From Pedobacter sp. R20-19 (GTDB lineage: Bacteria; Bacteroidota; Bacteroidia; Sphingobacteriales; Sphingobacteriaceae): a stretch of 64,000 nt of DNA. A program made the position numbers and the translations under genes. The stretch spans positions 455,838 to 519,837 of the forward strand of contig NZ_JCKI01000005.1 of assembly GCF_000708265.2 (NCBI RefSeq), in the 5' to 3' direction. The notes beneath the pieces were generated by a model. It ran no database searches. It worked only from the letters and a program-made list of their open reading frames with translations, and had not been told where the DNA came from. This document shows, one piece after another, positions 7,717 to 16,927 of this stretch. Each line of letters starts with the position of its first letter. Position 1 is the stretch's first letter.

Positions 7717-9357
7717 TTAGTGCAGTTTAACCAAATAGAAATGTTCTAAAACCTGTGGACGAGTTTTAGCATTTAAAAATTTACCTGTTAATTTGGTAAT
7801 GTGAAAATATTCAAATGATTTTAACACCTCTGCATGGTATTCATTTTTTAATTTATTAAGCTCATTTTCCGGGATATAAATAACCAGATCTTTGGTCTGT
7901 TTTATTTTATCTAAATCGCTGTAATTGTGCAGGTATTTTACTTCACCAGGCGCATAAAAATCAAAAGAAAAAGCATCAATATAATTTAAAACGGCAGGTT
8001 TTGCAGCAGGATAGTTTTTCTTTAACCATTCGCCAGCGATACCTCCAGATTGGTATTTCAATATTGCAGGGTAGAAGAATATAAAAAGGAACAGCATTAA
8101 GCCAACCGATACCAATACACTTCTGGCAATAATGGTTTCGAGCTTGATTCCTTTGAACAAAATAAAAGCACTTGCTAAGATAACCAATAGCATCCCAATG
8201 ATGATATAAGGATAATCAAATCCATATATTAAACTCAAGGCAGAAAGCAATGCAAAAACTAAGATGGCTAATGCATTTTGCACATTAAAGAAAATCTTTA
8301 GCCCTCTGCCTTCCAGCTTTCTTAAATAAAGTGCTGTAATGATCGAAAACTGTGGGAAGATAATTAATATATAGTGCGGTAACTGAAATTTTGAAAGTGA
8401 AAATATTAAAAAGGTAATCGCAGCACTGGCCCAGATCATAATGCTTTCAGGTGCCAAGTTAATGCGGTTTTTTTTCTTTAAAAGATTAACAACTGCAGTA
8501 TAGAATAATATAGACCAAGGTAAGAAAGCCCAGAGTGTAGTGTGCAGAAAAAACGAAATATCGCCTTTTCCTTTAATGGGGCCATTGTTAAAAAAGCGGC
8601 CAAACTGGCTATCCCAGAAGAAAAATTTTAAACCGGAAACGCCTGTTCTGTTGAAGACAATTTTTTCAGGATGTAAATCAAACTGTGTGTAAAGAGCATA
8701 AAGTTCAGGGGTAATGAAAACAAAAATCAATACGATTGCGATCCACCACTTTGGTTGCCACAACTGTTTATATTGTTTAGTGAATAACCAATAAATTATA
8801 AAACCTGCAAAAACAGGAATCAACACAAATATTCCTTTAATTAAAATGGCACAAGCGGCAAAAAATGAACCAGCAATAATGTGCCAGAATGATCTATGAT
8901 GCGCTTTATAATAATGATAAATGGATGCCAGTGTAAATGTGGTAATGTAAATCTCCGCACGAACATCAAATGTGGAGGTAATGATGTGGAGCGCACTTAA
9001 AAAAATTACTGATGAAATTAAGCCTGTTTTTTCATCGTAAATATCTTTTGCCAGTTTATACAAATACCAGGCACCTAGTAAACCAAAAAGAAAAGACGGC
9101 AATTTATAGGCGAACGCAGTCATTCCAAATAATTTAAAAGATGCTGCAGTGATCCAAAAAGTTAAATGTGGTTTATCCAGCCAGTCGCCTCCTCGGCCGT
9201 AAAGATTAAGCCAATCCTGAAATAGAATTATATTTTTTGACATGGATGCATATAATGCACCATCGGGTTCCATTACGCCTCCAAATAAGGCAATGGTACT
9301 AATAGCCGATATCAGTGCTAAAAGGGCACTGTAAAGTTTTTTTTCAGGGATGTTCAT
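7717..9357 (-). CDS. ArnT/PMT-type glycosyltransferase family 39 integral membrane protein
   Basis: A 546-residue polytopic protein with about a dozen transmembrane segments and a C-terminal soluble part (about 435-546). The first periplasmic loop has EPDGALYASMSKN, at the position of the acidic catalytic motif of GT-C enzymes such as ArnT (DEARYAE type). WLDKPHLTFWI follows, as in GT39 proteins. These enzymes transfer a sugar from an undecaprenyl-phosphate carrier to lipid A, protein or glycan on the periplasmic side. The donor and acceptor cannot be read here. It forms an operon with the downstream GtrA gene. Confidence 0.88.
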   Translation of the reverse strand: MNIPEKKLYSALLALISAISTIALFGGVMEPDGALYASMSKNIILFQDWLNLYGRGGDWLDKPHLTFWITAASFKLFGMTAFAYKLPSFLFGLLGAWYLYKLAKDIYDEKTGLISSVIFLSALHIITSTFDVRAEIYITTFTLASIYHYYKAHHRSFWHIIAGSFFAACAILIKGIFVLIPVFAGFIIYWLFTKQYKQLWQPKWWIAIVLIFVFITPELYALYTQFDLHPEKIVFNRTGVSGLKFFFWDSQFGRFFNNGPIKGKGDISFFLHTTLWAFLPWSILFYTAVVNLLKKKNRINLAPESIMIWASAAITFLIFSLSKFQLPHYILIIFPQFSIITALYLRKLEGRGLKIFFNVQNALAILVFALLSALSLIYGFDYPYIIIGMLLVILASAFILFKGIKLETIIARSVLVSVGLMLFLFIFFYPAILKYQSGGIAGEWLKKNYPAAKPAVLNYIDAFSFDFYAPGEVKYLHNYSDLDKIKQTKDLVIYIPENELNKLKNEYHAEVLKSFEYFHITKLTGKFLNAKTRPQVLEHFYLVKLH

Positions 9358-9474
9358 TTTAATAGGGGCGAATCTGACTAGGGGAAATCAAATTCTTAAA
9401 TCAGGTGCAAGTTAAGCCTTAAAAAAGTTATAGGATAATTTTAATGTTAAATGTTTGTAGAAAACAGTAATAAA

Positions 9475-9504
9475 TTTGATGTGAAAGGCTTATTGCTATC
9501 TTTG
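9475..9504 (+). promoter_or_regulatory. TTTG / TAnnTTTG promoter of pdxJ
   Basis: TTTG (9475-9478), 18-bp spacer, TATCTTTG (9497-9504). Both boxes match the Bacteroidota consensus. The -7 box ends only 4 bp before the ATG at 9509, so the predicted transcription start falls at or next to the start codon. Confidence 0.75.
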
Positions 9505-9508
9505 TATC

Positions 9509-10225
9509 ATGACAAAGTTATCAGTTAACATCAATAAAATTGCTACACTTCGCAACAGTCGCGGGGGTAATAATCCTGATTTAGTTAAAGTTGCATTAGA
9601 TTGTGAACGTTTCGGTGCACAGGGAATTACGGTGCATCCACGTCCTGATGAGCGTCATATCAGATATCAGGATGTGTACGATCTAAAAGCAGTAATTGCA
9701 ACTGAATTTAATATTGAAGGCAATTGCCGCGAAGATAAATTTGTCGACCTGGTATTGGCTAATAAGCCTGCTCAAGTAACTTTGGTGCCTGATGCCGAAG
9801 GTCAGATTACTTCCAACCACGGTTGGGATACCGTTAAGCATAAAGACTATTTAAAGGAAATGGTTGCGGTGTTCCAAAAGGAGGGTATCAGGGTTTCTAT
9901 TTTTGTAGATCCTGTAGTAGACATGGTTGAGGGTGCTGTAGAAACGGGTACAGACCGAATAGAGTTATATACAGAAGCTTATGCACATAATTATTATGCA
10001 GATAGAGAAAAAGCGATTGTAAATTATATTGCGGCTGCTCATCATGCCAATCAATTAGGCCTGGGTATCAATGCTGGTCACGATTTAGATTTGCATAACC
10101 TGCGTTATTTCGCTCAAAGTATTCCTGGTTTGTTGGAGGTTTCTATTGGTCATGCTTTAATAAGTGATGCGCTTTATTTAGGGTTAGAAACTACTGTTCA
10201 AAAATATTTACAACAACTTACTTAG
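9509..10225 (+). CDS. pdxJ: Pyridoxine 5'-phosphate synthase
   Basis: A 238-residue protein matching PdxJ along its length. PdxJ condenses 1-deoxy-D-xylulose 5-phosphate with 3-amino-1-hydroxyacetone phosphate to pyridoxine 5'-phosphate in DXP-dependent vitamin B6 synthesis. Family blocks seen: [16 protein letters not shown] at the N-terminus, [41 protein letters not shown] near the phosphate site, and [13 protein letters not shown] at the end. It is cytoplasmic, with a TIM-barrel fold. It appears monocistronic, with a promoter whose start site is at the ATG. PLP from this pathway is used by GcvP, encoded nearby, but a regulatory link is not implied. Confidence 0.97.
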   Translation: MTKLSVNINKIATLRNSRGGNNPDLVKVALDCERFGAQGITVHPRPDERHIRYQDVYDLKAVIATEFNIEGNCREDKFVDLVLANKPAQVTLVPDAEGQITSNHGWDTVKHKDYLKEMVAVFQKEGIRVSIFVDPVVDMVEGAVETGTDRIELYTEAYAHNYYADREKAIVNYIAAAHHANQLGLGINAGHDLDLHNLRYFAQSIPGLLEVSIGHALISDALYLGLETTVQKYLQQLT

Positions 10226-10227
10226 GT

Positions 10228-10346
10228 GAGCTGAAAGTCTAAAGCTAAAAGACTAAAGCTTTCACATGGAGTTTTTTATCCCACCTTATTTGAGGTTATG
10301 TCTTGATACCCGATACTATATACTTGCTACTAAATACTTGATACTA
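10228..10346. repeat. Intergenic low-complexity repeats (AAAGACTAAAGC type and ATACTTG type)
   Basis: 10228-10265 has interleaved AAAG(T/A)CTAAAGC units, the reverse-complement style of the GCTTTAAGCTTTAGTC repeats at 18944 and 36471. 10320-10332 ATACTTGCTACTA is repeated with one change at 10334-10346. Together these fill the gap between pdxJ and the EamA gene, with no coding potential. Confidence 0.55.
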
Positions 10347-10351
10347 TTTTC

Positions 10352-11245
10352 ATGTTAAAAGGAATTCTCCTTGTTTTTTTTGGTGCCTGTAGTTTTGGCA
10401 TCCTCTCTACATTCGTTAAACTGGCTTATCAAGAAGGTTATACTTTAGGTGATGTAACTGGTGCACAGGCATTTTTTGGTGCAGTGATTTTGTGGATTCT
10501 ATTTTTCTTTCAAACTAGAACATCAGCTTACAAAGCAAAAGAAACCAAAATTACCACACCCTGGTGGAAAATGTTGCTTGCCGGAACTTGTACAGGGCTT
10601 GTCAGTATTTTTTATTATCAGTGTGTAAAACTGGTTCCGAATTCTGTTGCCATCATTTTACTGATGCAATTTATCTGGATGAGCATTTTACTCGAATTTC
10701 TAATTTTCAAGAAAAAGCCATCTGGATTGCAGTTTGTTGCTATTCTATTGGTATTAGGTGGAACAGTTCTGGCGAGTGGGATGTTAGAAACCAGTATTTC
10801 AGCATTAAACCTTAAAGGGATTGGTTTTGGTTTATTGGCTGCACTTTGTTATGCAGGCTTTTTAATGTTAAGCGGGCGGATTGGTAATGAATATCCAGCA
10901 TTGAAAAAAAGTGCCTTGATGATTACTGGCGCATGTATATTGATCTTCATTATTTTTCCACCAGCTTTTTTATTTAATGGTGCGTTAGGGGGAAGTTTGT
11001 TAAAGTGGGGGTTAATCATTTCTGTATTCGGAACAGTAATTCCGCCTTTATTTTATGCAGAAGGCGTGCCCAGAATCGGCACAGCATTAAGTTCTATTTT
11101 AAGTGCGGCAGAACTGCCTATTGCCGTGATGATGGCTGGTTTCGTATTGCATGAGCAAGTATCGTTTTTACGGTGGGTGGGTGTGGCGATCATCTTATCG
11201 GCCATGGTTTTGCCAAATTTGAAGTATTTGAAGCGGAAGGTATAA
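10352..11245 (+). CDS. EamA/DMT family membrane transporter
   Basis: A 297-residue protein with about ten transmembrane helices in two five-helix EamA repeats (about 1-140 and 152-290). The first repeat has the family's GACSFGILSTFVKLAYQEG and a helix-4 segment NSVAIILLMQFIWMSIL. The second has LLAALCYAGFLMLSGRIG and GTALSSILSAAELPIAVM. DMT transporters export or exchange amino acids, nucleotide sugars or metabolites across the inner membrane. The substrate is not predictable. It is followed by the repeat cluster, so probably monocistronic. Confidence 0.9.
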   Translation: MLKGILLVFFGACSFGILSTFVKLAYQEGYTLGDVTGAQAFFGAVILWILFFFQTRTSAYKAKETKITTPWWKMLLAGTCTGLVSIFYYQCVKLVPNSVAIILLMQFIWMSILLEFLIFKKKPSGLQFVAILLVLGGTVLASGMLETSISALNLKGIGFGLLAALCYAGFLMLSGRIGNEYPALKKSALMITGACILIFIIFPPAFLFNGALGGSLLKWGLIISVFGTVIPPLFYAEGVPRIGTALSSILSAAELPIAVMMAGFVLHEQVSFLRWVGVAIILSAMVLPNLKYLKRKV

Positions 11246-11246
11246 G

Positions 11247-11770
11247 TTTTAACCGCAAAGGGCGCAAAGTTGGGAGGCTAAAAACAAATTATTAACCACC
11301 GAGTACACAGAGAAAAAAGGCACAGAGAACACGTTGATAGATTTTGGTGTTTTTATTGGCATTCATAACTAATTCTTTCCGCTCTCTGCAGTTAACCGTC
11401 TTTCTCTCTGTTTCCTCTGTGAAAAACTCTGTGATCTCTGTGGTAGAAATTAGCAGATTGATTTATTAACCACCGAGTACACAGAGAAAAAAGCACTGAG
11501 CACACCGAGGTATGGAGTGTAGTTGGTTTTTGCTTTCTTTGCAGTTAACCGTCTTGCTCTCTGTGTTTAAAATTGAAACCATTAGCTTTGGTTCCGTTGC
11601 GGTACACTTAGCGTTCTTTGCGGTTAAATTCGCTTGGATCTTTTATCTCTGAAACACTTTCCTTTCTTTGCGGTTAATCAGCTCTTTCTCTCTGTTTCCT
11701 CTGTGAAATCTCCGTGTGTCCTCTTTGGTTAAAATTGAAACGAAACACTTTGCATCCTTTGCGGTTAAAC
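11247..11770. repeat. Cluster of interspersed CACAGAG / CTTTGCGGTTAA repeats
   Basis: The 560-bp gap without a gene is almost wholly repeats. A 31-bp exact direct repeat occurs at 11289-11319 and 11463-11493 (core ACCACCGAGTACACAGAG). CTCTGT-rich reverse-complement copies lie at about 11382-11444, 11555-11570 and 11690-11735. CTTTGCGGTTAA recurs near 11616, 11665 and 11756. The left end has AACCGCAAAGGGCGCAAAG (11251-11269), which pairs with CTTTGCATCCTTTGCGGTT at the right end (about 11748-11766). The cluster is thus bounded by inverted copies of one unit. No ORF or transposase is visible. Confidence 0.85.
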
Positions 11771-11806
11771 TAAAATTAAATACCTTTAAAGGCAAATGAT
11801 ACAACC

Positions 11807-12370
11807 ATGAAAAAATTTACCATTTATATATTATCGCTGATCATCATCAGCTTTGCCGGATGTAAAACTAAAGTCACCATCAATCAGGATGAGGCTGGTG
11901 AGGTAATTACAGATTATTTAAAAGCCAATCCAGAATATAAAACCATCCGATTCAAATTTGGCGAGATAAAATTTAACAGTACCAATGATCTGTTTGAACT
12001 TGGGAAATACAAGTCGTTAGCCAGCAAAGGCTTGGTTACATTAAATTTAAAAGAGGCAAAAAAAAAGTTTCTTTCAAAAGATAGCAGTTTTGTTTACCAG
12101 ATTAATTTAACAGATAAGGCTAGCCCATTAGTGTTGAAACAAGATGCAGATCGGGCAACAGTTAAGGCAGTAGAATATGTTTTAGCTGATGAGAAGCCAG
12201 TTAATTTTGAGCAGGTTAATTCAAGTACAGCTAAGGTAACCGTTTCATTAAAAATGATGACCACAGATTTTGAGCCTTTTGATAAAGAAGCCAATAAGAA
12301 CAGTAACTTTATTACTAAAACTTATAAATTGAAGCTGGATAAAGAAGAAGGTTGGCGGGTGCAAAAATAA
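11807..12370 (+). CDS. Predicted lipoprotein of unknown function
   Basis: A 187-residue protein with a type II signal peptide and lipobox: MKKFTIYILSLIIISFAGC, Cys19. The mature protein is rich in Lys, Asp and Thr, with alternating hydrophobic residues suggesting beta strands (TIRFKFGEIKF, LVTLNLKEAKKKF, KVTVSLKMMTTDF). No domain is recognised. It is likely anchored in the inner or outer membrane facing the periplasm. The promoter candidate TACCTTTA (about 11781-11788) lies just after the repeat cluster. Confidence 0.75.
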   Translation: MKKFTIYILSLIIISFAGCKTKVTINQDEAGEVITDYLKANPEYKTIRFKFGEIKFNSTNDLFELGKYKSLASKGLVTLNLKEAKKKFLSKDSSFVYQINLTDKASPLVLKQDADRATVKAVEYVLADEKPVNFEQVNSSTAKVTVSLKMMTTDFEPFDKEANKNSNFITKTYKLKLDKEEGWRVQK

Positions 12371-12409
12371 GCTTAGGCAGAATAATTAAAGGTATGCCCA
12401 TTTTAAAGC

Positions 12410-13258
12410 TTAACTTTTATGCTTCAAAAACCAGGTTTTAAATTTTTTAAATAAATCTGTTTTTTTTGGCCTTGGTTTACCATCATGTGTGAGTTCATGA
12501 TCATAATGATTTTGTAATTCCATTGCGTATTTTTCCTCTGCCGCATTACCTGATTTTAATTCGTCGATAAAACGAATCGCATTGTGGTTTAAAGTACTGT
12601 TAAAAGAAACAGCAAAGTATTCACCTCTTTTAACCTTTTTTTTATTCTGATTAATTTCATTGGAGCCATTTTCTGAGAAAAAATCAACGTGATAAATCAG
12701 TGGATTTAATTTTTTTAATCGCCTCGTACCTTTTCTTTCATTTCGCCATGGATGTTCTTTTTTATGTAGTTGTGCCAACAAAAAATCCTTTTTCCAAAGG
12801 GTAACCTGGTGCGACATCAAGAAATCTGATGCCTGATTATCTACTACAGCGATATTAAGTCCCTCTATAAAATGCTCACTTTGGTTGGTGGTATAAACAT
12901 CAGAACTGTGCAGTTTAATTTGCTTACAGTCGTGCTGTTTTGCAAAAGAGAATAATTGCTTAAAAAAATCTGGATTTACCGGTTTGCTTAACCACATATC
13001 CTCCTGAAAATAGAGTACATATTCTTCGTCTATGTTTTTTAATAAGGTTGCCAGTCGGTCTGCCCATTCGCCCTTACCCGATTTAATATTCTGAAAACCG
13101 TTTACTGTTGCGTCCTTAACTTCTGTGGCAAAATAATAATTACACGGAATATTAAGATCCCAGTTTTTAGAGAAGAAGATGTCAAAACCCGGATAAAGAA
13201 ATTCATACCGATCACAGGCGTGAACAAGTAAGGCTACATTATTTTGAAGTTCTGGCAT
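12410..13258 (-). CDS. Glycosyltransferase-like protein of unknown specificity
   Basis: A 282-residue soluble protein without a signal peptide. The N-terminal region resembles a nucleotide-sugar fold: VALLVHACDRYEFLYPGF, then NYYFATEVKD, then YVLYFQEDMWL, where the Glu-Asp pair sits like the metal-binding acidic motif of GT-A enzymes. The C-terminus is basic (DGKPRPKKTDLFKKFKTW), suggesting membrane or nucleic-acid contact. I recognise no named family with confidence. A TAGCTTTG box on the minus strand (plus coordinates 13285-13292) may be its -7 element. It is divergent from gcvP with short upstream spacing. Confidence 0.65.
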   Translation of the reverse strand: MPELQNNVALLVHACDRYEFLYPGFDIFFSKNWDLNIPCNYYFATEVKDATVNGFQNIKSGKGEWADRLATLLKNIDEEYVLYFQEDMWLSKPVNPDFFKQLFSFAKQHDCKQIKLHSSDVYTTNQSEHFIEGLNIAVVDNQASDFLMSHQVTLWKKDFLLAQLHKKEHPWRNERKGTRRLKKLNPLIYHVDFFSENGSNEINQNKKKVKRGEYFAVSFNSTLNHNAIRFIDELKSGNAAEEKYAMELQNHYDHELTHDGKPRPKKTDLFKKFKTWFLKHKS

Positions 13259-13284
13259 ATTAAAGAAGAAAGGATATTTATTGC

Positions 13285-13292
13285 CAAAGCTA
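13285..13292 (-). promoter_or_regulatory. TAnnTTTG -7 box for the gene starting at 13258
   Basis: CAAAGCTA on the plus strand reads TAGCTTTG on the minus strand, matching the -7 consensus 26 bp before the start codon. No TTTG -33 partner is clear. Confidence 0.45.
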
Positions 13293-13381
13293 CTAAAAAC
13301 CTGGATTTTGTCTATTATTTCACTACGAAAATATGACGATCCATAATGTGTTTAGATACCTAAAAATAGTCGGCTTTTTGC

Positions 13382-13389
13382 TACCTTTG
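13382..13389 (+). promoter_or_regulatory. TAnnTTTG -7 box of gcvP
   Basis: TACCTTTG, 24 bp before the ATG at 13414. Its position inside the longer open frame that begins at 13333 argues that translation starts at 13414. Confidence 0.65.
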
Positions 13390-13413
13390 CGGGAAATTTA
13401 TTATTCATACCGC

Positions 13414-16290
13414 ATGAGCTTAAATATCCATTACAAGGAAGATTTTCAAAATCGTCATATTGCACCAAATGAGGCAGATACAGCCGAGATGTTGCAAGCT
13501 ATTGGCGTAAATTCTATTGATGAGCTGATTGAACAAACTGTTCCGGCAACCATTAGGTTAAAACAGCCTTTAAACTTGCCAGCAGCAAAATCAGAAACTG
13601 AATATCTGGGTGCTTTAAAACAAACTTCATTATTAAATAAGGTTTTTAAAAGCTTTATCGGTCAGGGATATTATGATACGATTACGCCGGGCGTAATTTT
13701 ACGTAATGTTTTTGAAAATCCAGGATGGTATACGCAATACACGCCATACCAGGCAGAGATTGCGCAAGGTCGTTTGCAGGCTTTGTTAAATTTCCAAACG
13801 ATGGTGATTGATTTAACCGGAATGGAAATCGCCAATGCTTCACTTTTAGACGAAGGTACAGCTGCGGCGGAGGCGATGTTCATGCAATACAGTACGCGTA
13901 AAAATCAGGCAGCTAAAAAGTTCTTCGTTTCTGAATTGCTTTTTGCGCAAACCATTGATATTTTAAAAACCCGTGCCAACCCTTACGGTATTGAATTAGT
14001 TATTGGCAATCATTTAGATTTTATCGCTACTGAAGATTTCTTCGGAGCAATTGTTCAGTATCCGGCAGGTAATGGTGAAGTTTTCGATTATAAAAACTTT
14101 GCTTCAGAATTACACAATCAAAATATTAAGTTAACAGTTGCTGCAGATATTTTAAGCTTAACCTTATTAACGCCTCCGGGTGAATGGGGTGCTGATATTG
14201 TGGTAGGTACAACACAACGTTTTGGTATTCCGATGGGTTTTGGTGGTCCACATGCTGCATTTTTCGCAACTAAAGAAGAATATAAACGTTCAATCCCAGG
14301 TCGTATAATAGGTGTAACCATTGATAGCCATGGTGATTATGCCTTGCGTATGGCTTTGCAAACCCGCGAGCAACACATCCGTAGAGATAAAGCAACTTCA
14401 AATATTTGTACCGCTCAGGCCTTATTGGCTATTATGGCTGGTTTTTATGCCGCTTATCACGGTCCGAAAGGATTAAAAGCGATTGCTGAACGTACACATG
14501 GTTTGGCCATTAGTCTGGCTTCAACGTTAAAAGGCTTAGGCTTTGAACAATTAAACTCAGTTTATTTCGATACGATCCGTTTTGATTTAGGCGATTTAAA
14601 AGGTGGCATCCAATCGGGATGTATTGATAATGAAATCAACTTAAACTATGTTGGTAATGTAGCCACGATCTCTATCGATGAAACTACCACATTTGCAGAT
14701 GTAGCATTAATTGCTAAAATCTTCGCTAAGGTTAAAGCTATCGCTGCCGATCAGGTTGAAGTAGTAGAAAATGTAGAATCCATTATTCCTTCAGCTTTAC
14801 AACGTACTTCTGCTTATTTAACGCACCCGATTTTCAACTCACATCACTCAGAGCATGAAATGTTGCGTTACATCAAATCATTAGAAGCAAAAGATTTATC
14901 GCTTTGCCATTCCATGATTGCATTGGGCAGTTGTACCATGAAATTAAACGCAACAGCAGAGATGATTCCTGTTACCTGGTCTCACTTCGGTCGCGTTCAC
15001 CCATTTGCACCAGCCGATCAGGTGTTGGGTTATTATTCTGTTTTTAATGAACTGGATAAATGGTTAAGTGAAATTACTGGCTTTGCAGCCATGAGTTTAC
15101 AACCAAATGCTGGTGCTCAGGGTGAGTATGCTGGTTTGATGGTTATCCGTGCTTATCATCACGATAGAGGCGATTTCCATCGTAATGTAGCTTTAATTCC
15201 TGCGTCTGCTCACGGCACAAATCCTGCATCTGCAGCCATGGCCGATATGAAAATCGTTGTGGTTAAATCTTTAGAAAATGGCAACATCGATGTTGAAGAT
15301 TTAAAAGCAAAGGCGGAGTTACATAAAGATAATTTATCTTGTTTAATGGTAACTTATCCGTCAACCCATGGGGTGTTCGAAGAAAGCATTATCGAAATTT
15401 GTGAAACGATTCACGCCAACGGCGGTCAGGTTTACATGGATGGTGCGAACATGAATGCACAAGTTGGTTTAACTAGCCCTGCTAATATCGGTGCAGATGT
15501 TTGCCACTTAAACCTGCACAAAACCTTCTGTATTCCTCACGGTGGTGGTGGTCCTGGGATGGGCCCAATCGGTGTGGCTAAACATTTAGTTCCTTATCTG
15601 CCAGGTCACGCTGTGGTTGATATTGATAAAGGAAAATCAATTTCTGCGGTATCATCTGCACCATGGGGCTCAGCTTCCATTTTGATTATCTCGCATGCCT
15701 ATATTGCCATGATGGGATCTGAAGGATTAACCAATGCCACTAAATATGCGATCTTAAACGCAAATTATATGAAAGCTCGTTTGGAGCAACACTATCCGGT
15801 ACTTTATTCTGGTGCTCAGGGTCGTTGTGCACATGAGATGATTTTAGATTGTCGCTCATTTAAAGCCTTCGGAATTGAGGTTACGGATATTGCGAAACGT
15901 TTAATGGATTACGGTTTCCATGCACCAACAGTTTCATTTCCGGTTGCAGGTACTTTAATGGTTGAGCCTACAGAATCGGAACCTAAACATGAGTTAGACC
16001 GTTTTTGTGATGCTTTAATTGCGATTAAAAAAGAAATAGATCAAGTAGAAAACCTAACTTTTGATAAGGTTGACAACCCGTTGAAAAATGCACCTCACAC
16101 CGTTGCCGTAATTACGGCAAACGAATGGGAGCATGCTTACAGCCGTCAAACCGCTGCATTCCCGTTGCCTTATGTATCAGAGCGTAAGTTCTGGCCATCA
16201 GTTGGCCGTGTAAATGATAGCCATGGCGACCGCTCATTAATCTGTGCTTGTCCGCCTGTGGAAAGTTATTTGGAAGAAATCGTTCCTTAG
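13414..16290 (+). CDS. gcvP: Glycine dehydrogenase (aminomethyl-transferring), P protein
   Basis: A 958-residue P protein of the glycine cleavage system, in the one-chain form. It decarboxylates glycine with PLP and passes the aminomethyl group to lipoyl-GcvH. The PLP lysine is K703 in [14 protein letters not shown], followed by the glycine-rich [10 protein letters not shown]. The two homologous halves are visible, with [19 protein letters not shown] closing the first and [14 protein letters not shown] opening the second. Start 13414 is chosen over 13333 because the -7 box lies between them and the resulting length equals the usual about 957. The T, H and L proteins are not in this window. 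Confidence 0.97.
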   Translation: MSLNIHYKEDFQNRHIAPNEADTAEMLQAIGVNSIDELIEQTVPATIRLKQPLNLPAAKSETEYLGALKQTSLLNKVFKSFIGQGYYDTITPGVILRNVFENPGWYTQYTPYQAEIAQGRLQALLNFQTMVIDLTGMEIANASLLDEGTAAAEAMFMQYSTRKNQAAKKFFVSELLFAQTIDILKTRANPYGIELVIGNHLDFIATEDFFGAIVQYPAGNGEVFDYKNFASELHNQNIKLTVAADILSLTLLTPPGEWGADIVVGTTQRFGIPMGFGGPHAAFFATKEEYKRSIPGRIIGVTIDSHGDYALRMALQTREQHIRRDKATSNICTAQALLAIMAGFYAAYHGPKGLKAIAERTHGLAISLASTLKGLGFEQLNSVYFDTIRFDLGDLKGGIQSGCIDNEINLNYVGNVATISIDETTTFADVALIAKIFAKVKAIAADQVEVVENVESIIPSALQRTSAYLTHPIFNSHHSEHEMLRYIKSLEAKDLSLCHSMIALGSCTMKLNATAEMIPVTWSHFGRVHPFAPADQVLGYYSVFNELDKWLSEITGFAAMSLQPNAGAQGEYAGLMVIRAYHHDRGDFHRNVALIPASAHGTNPASAAMADMKIVVVKSLENGNIDVEDLKAKAELHKDNLSCLMVTYPSTHGVFEESIIEICETIHANGGQVYMDGANMNAQVGLTSPANIGADVCHLNLHKTFCIPHGGGGPGMGPIGVAKHLVPYLPGHAVVDIDKGKSISAVSSAPWGSASILIISHAYIAMMGSEGLTNATKYAILNANYMKARLEQHYPVLYSGAQGRCAHEMILDCRSFKAFGIEVTDIAKRLMDYGFHAPTVSFPVAGTLMVEPTESEPKHELDRFCDALIAIKKEIDQVENLTFDKVDNPLKNAPHTVAVITANEWEHAYSRQTAAFPLPYVSERKFWPSVGRVNDSHGDRSLICACPPVESYLEEIVP

Positions 16291-16301
16291 ATTCAAAGTT
16301 T

Positions 16302-16328
16302 CGTCATTGCGAGGCACGAAGCAATCTC
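16302..16328. repeat. GTCATTGCGAGGCACGAAGCAATC-type interspersed repeat, single arm
   Basis: CGTCATTGCGAGGCACGAAG and the following AATCTC form one arm of a known style of bacterial intergenic repeat. The 18798-18863 palindrome carries the related arm GTCATGCTGAGGCACGAAGC. Here no matching second arm is present. Confidence 0.65.
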
Positions 16329-16342
16329 ATTAGGTAAAAATC

Positions 16343-16389
16343 ATCTGCAAGTTTTGTGAATTCATTTTCATAAAGCTTGCAGATTTTTT
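16343..16389 (+). terminator. Terminator after gcvP
   Basis: ATCTGCAAG (16343-16351) pairs with CTTGCAGAT (16376-16384), followed by a T run to 16389. The 24-nt loop can form a small inner pairing. Confidence 0.8.
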
Positions 16390-16448
16390 GTCTTAAACGA
16401 TCGTCATCAGATAAATACCTTTATATATTCATCCAATGAATTATCCAA

Positions 16449-16811
16449 TTATTTAAACGCTCCAAAATGCCATAATATTCCTGAGGGATCGTGAAGAAAA
16501 CATTCACTCCCCCAATCCTCATTTCGGATGGTACTCAATTTTACATTTTCATATTTATTTGGTAAATCCAGTTTAATGAGCTCATTATAGAATTCTTCAA
16601 CGTTCTCAACTTCCATAAAGATCATGGTGTTATCAACCCAATCTTTTACATATGCATTTTGTAAATAAAAGGCAAGTTCACCCATTTTAAATACAGACAT
16701 CCCATCGCCTAAAGTAGCTTCCTCAAATCCTAAATCCTTATAAAAATTTCTAGATGTTTCGAAATCTTTCGCACCAATAAAGGGGCGTATTGATTTTACC
16801 TGTTTGTTCAT
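16449..16811 (-). CDS. VOC/glyoxalase superfamily protein (bleomycin-resistance-like)
   Basis: A 120-residue protein with the vicinal-oxygen-chelate layout of two beta-alpha-beta-beta-beta modules: IRPFIGAKDFETSRNFYKDLGF, then MSVFKMGELAFYL, then NTMIFMEVENVEEFYNELI and CFLHDPSGILWHFG. This matches glyoxalase/bleomycin-resistance/dioxygenase proteins. Metal ligands are not certain because the usual His/Glu positions are only partly kept. The substrate is unknown. It stands alone between the gcvP terminator and the serine hydrolase. Confidence 0.82.
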   Translation of the reverse strand: MNKQVKSIRPFIGAKDFETSRNFYKDLGFEEATLGDGMSVFKMGELAFYLQNAYVKDWVDNTMIFMEVENVEEFYNELIKLDLPNKYENVKLSTIRNEDWGSECFLHDPSGILWHFGAFK

Positions 16812-16927
16812 TTGGTCAATTTTAAATTAAAAACATTGCTATTTCCTGTAATGCATTATCAATCATATTAATATCGATTGTAACCCAAGATTAAGAAATG
16901 TCGTCTGATACTGCAAATAAAATTTAA

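Noticed and set aside
13333..13413. N-terminal extension of gcvP
   Set aside because: A -7 promoter box lies inside it, and the shorter form has the usual length.
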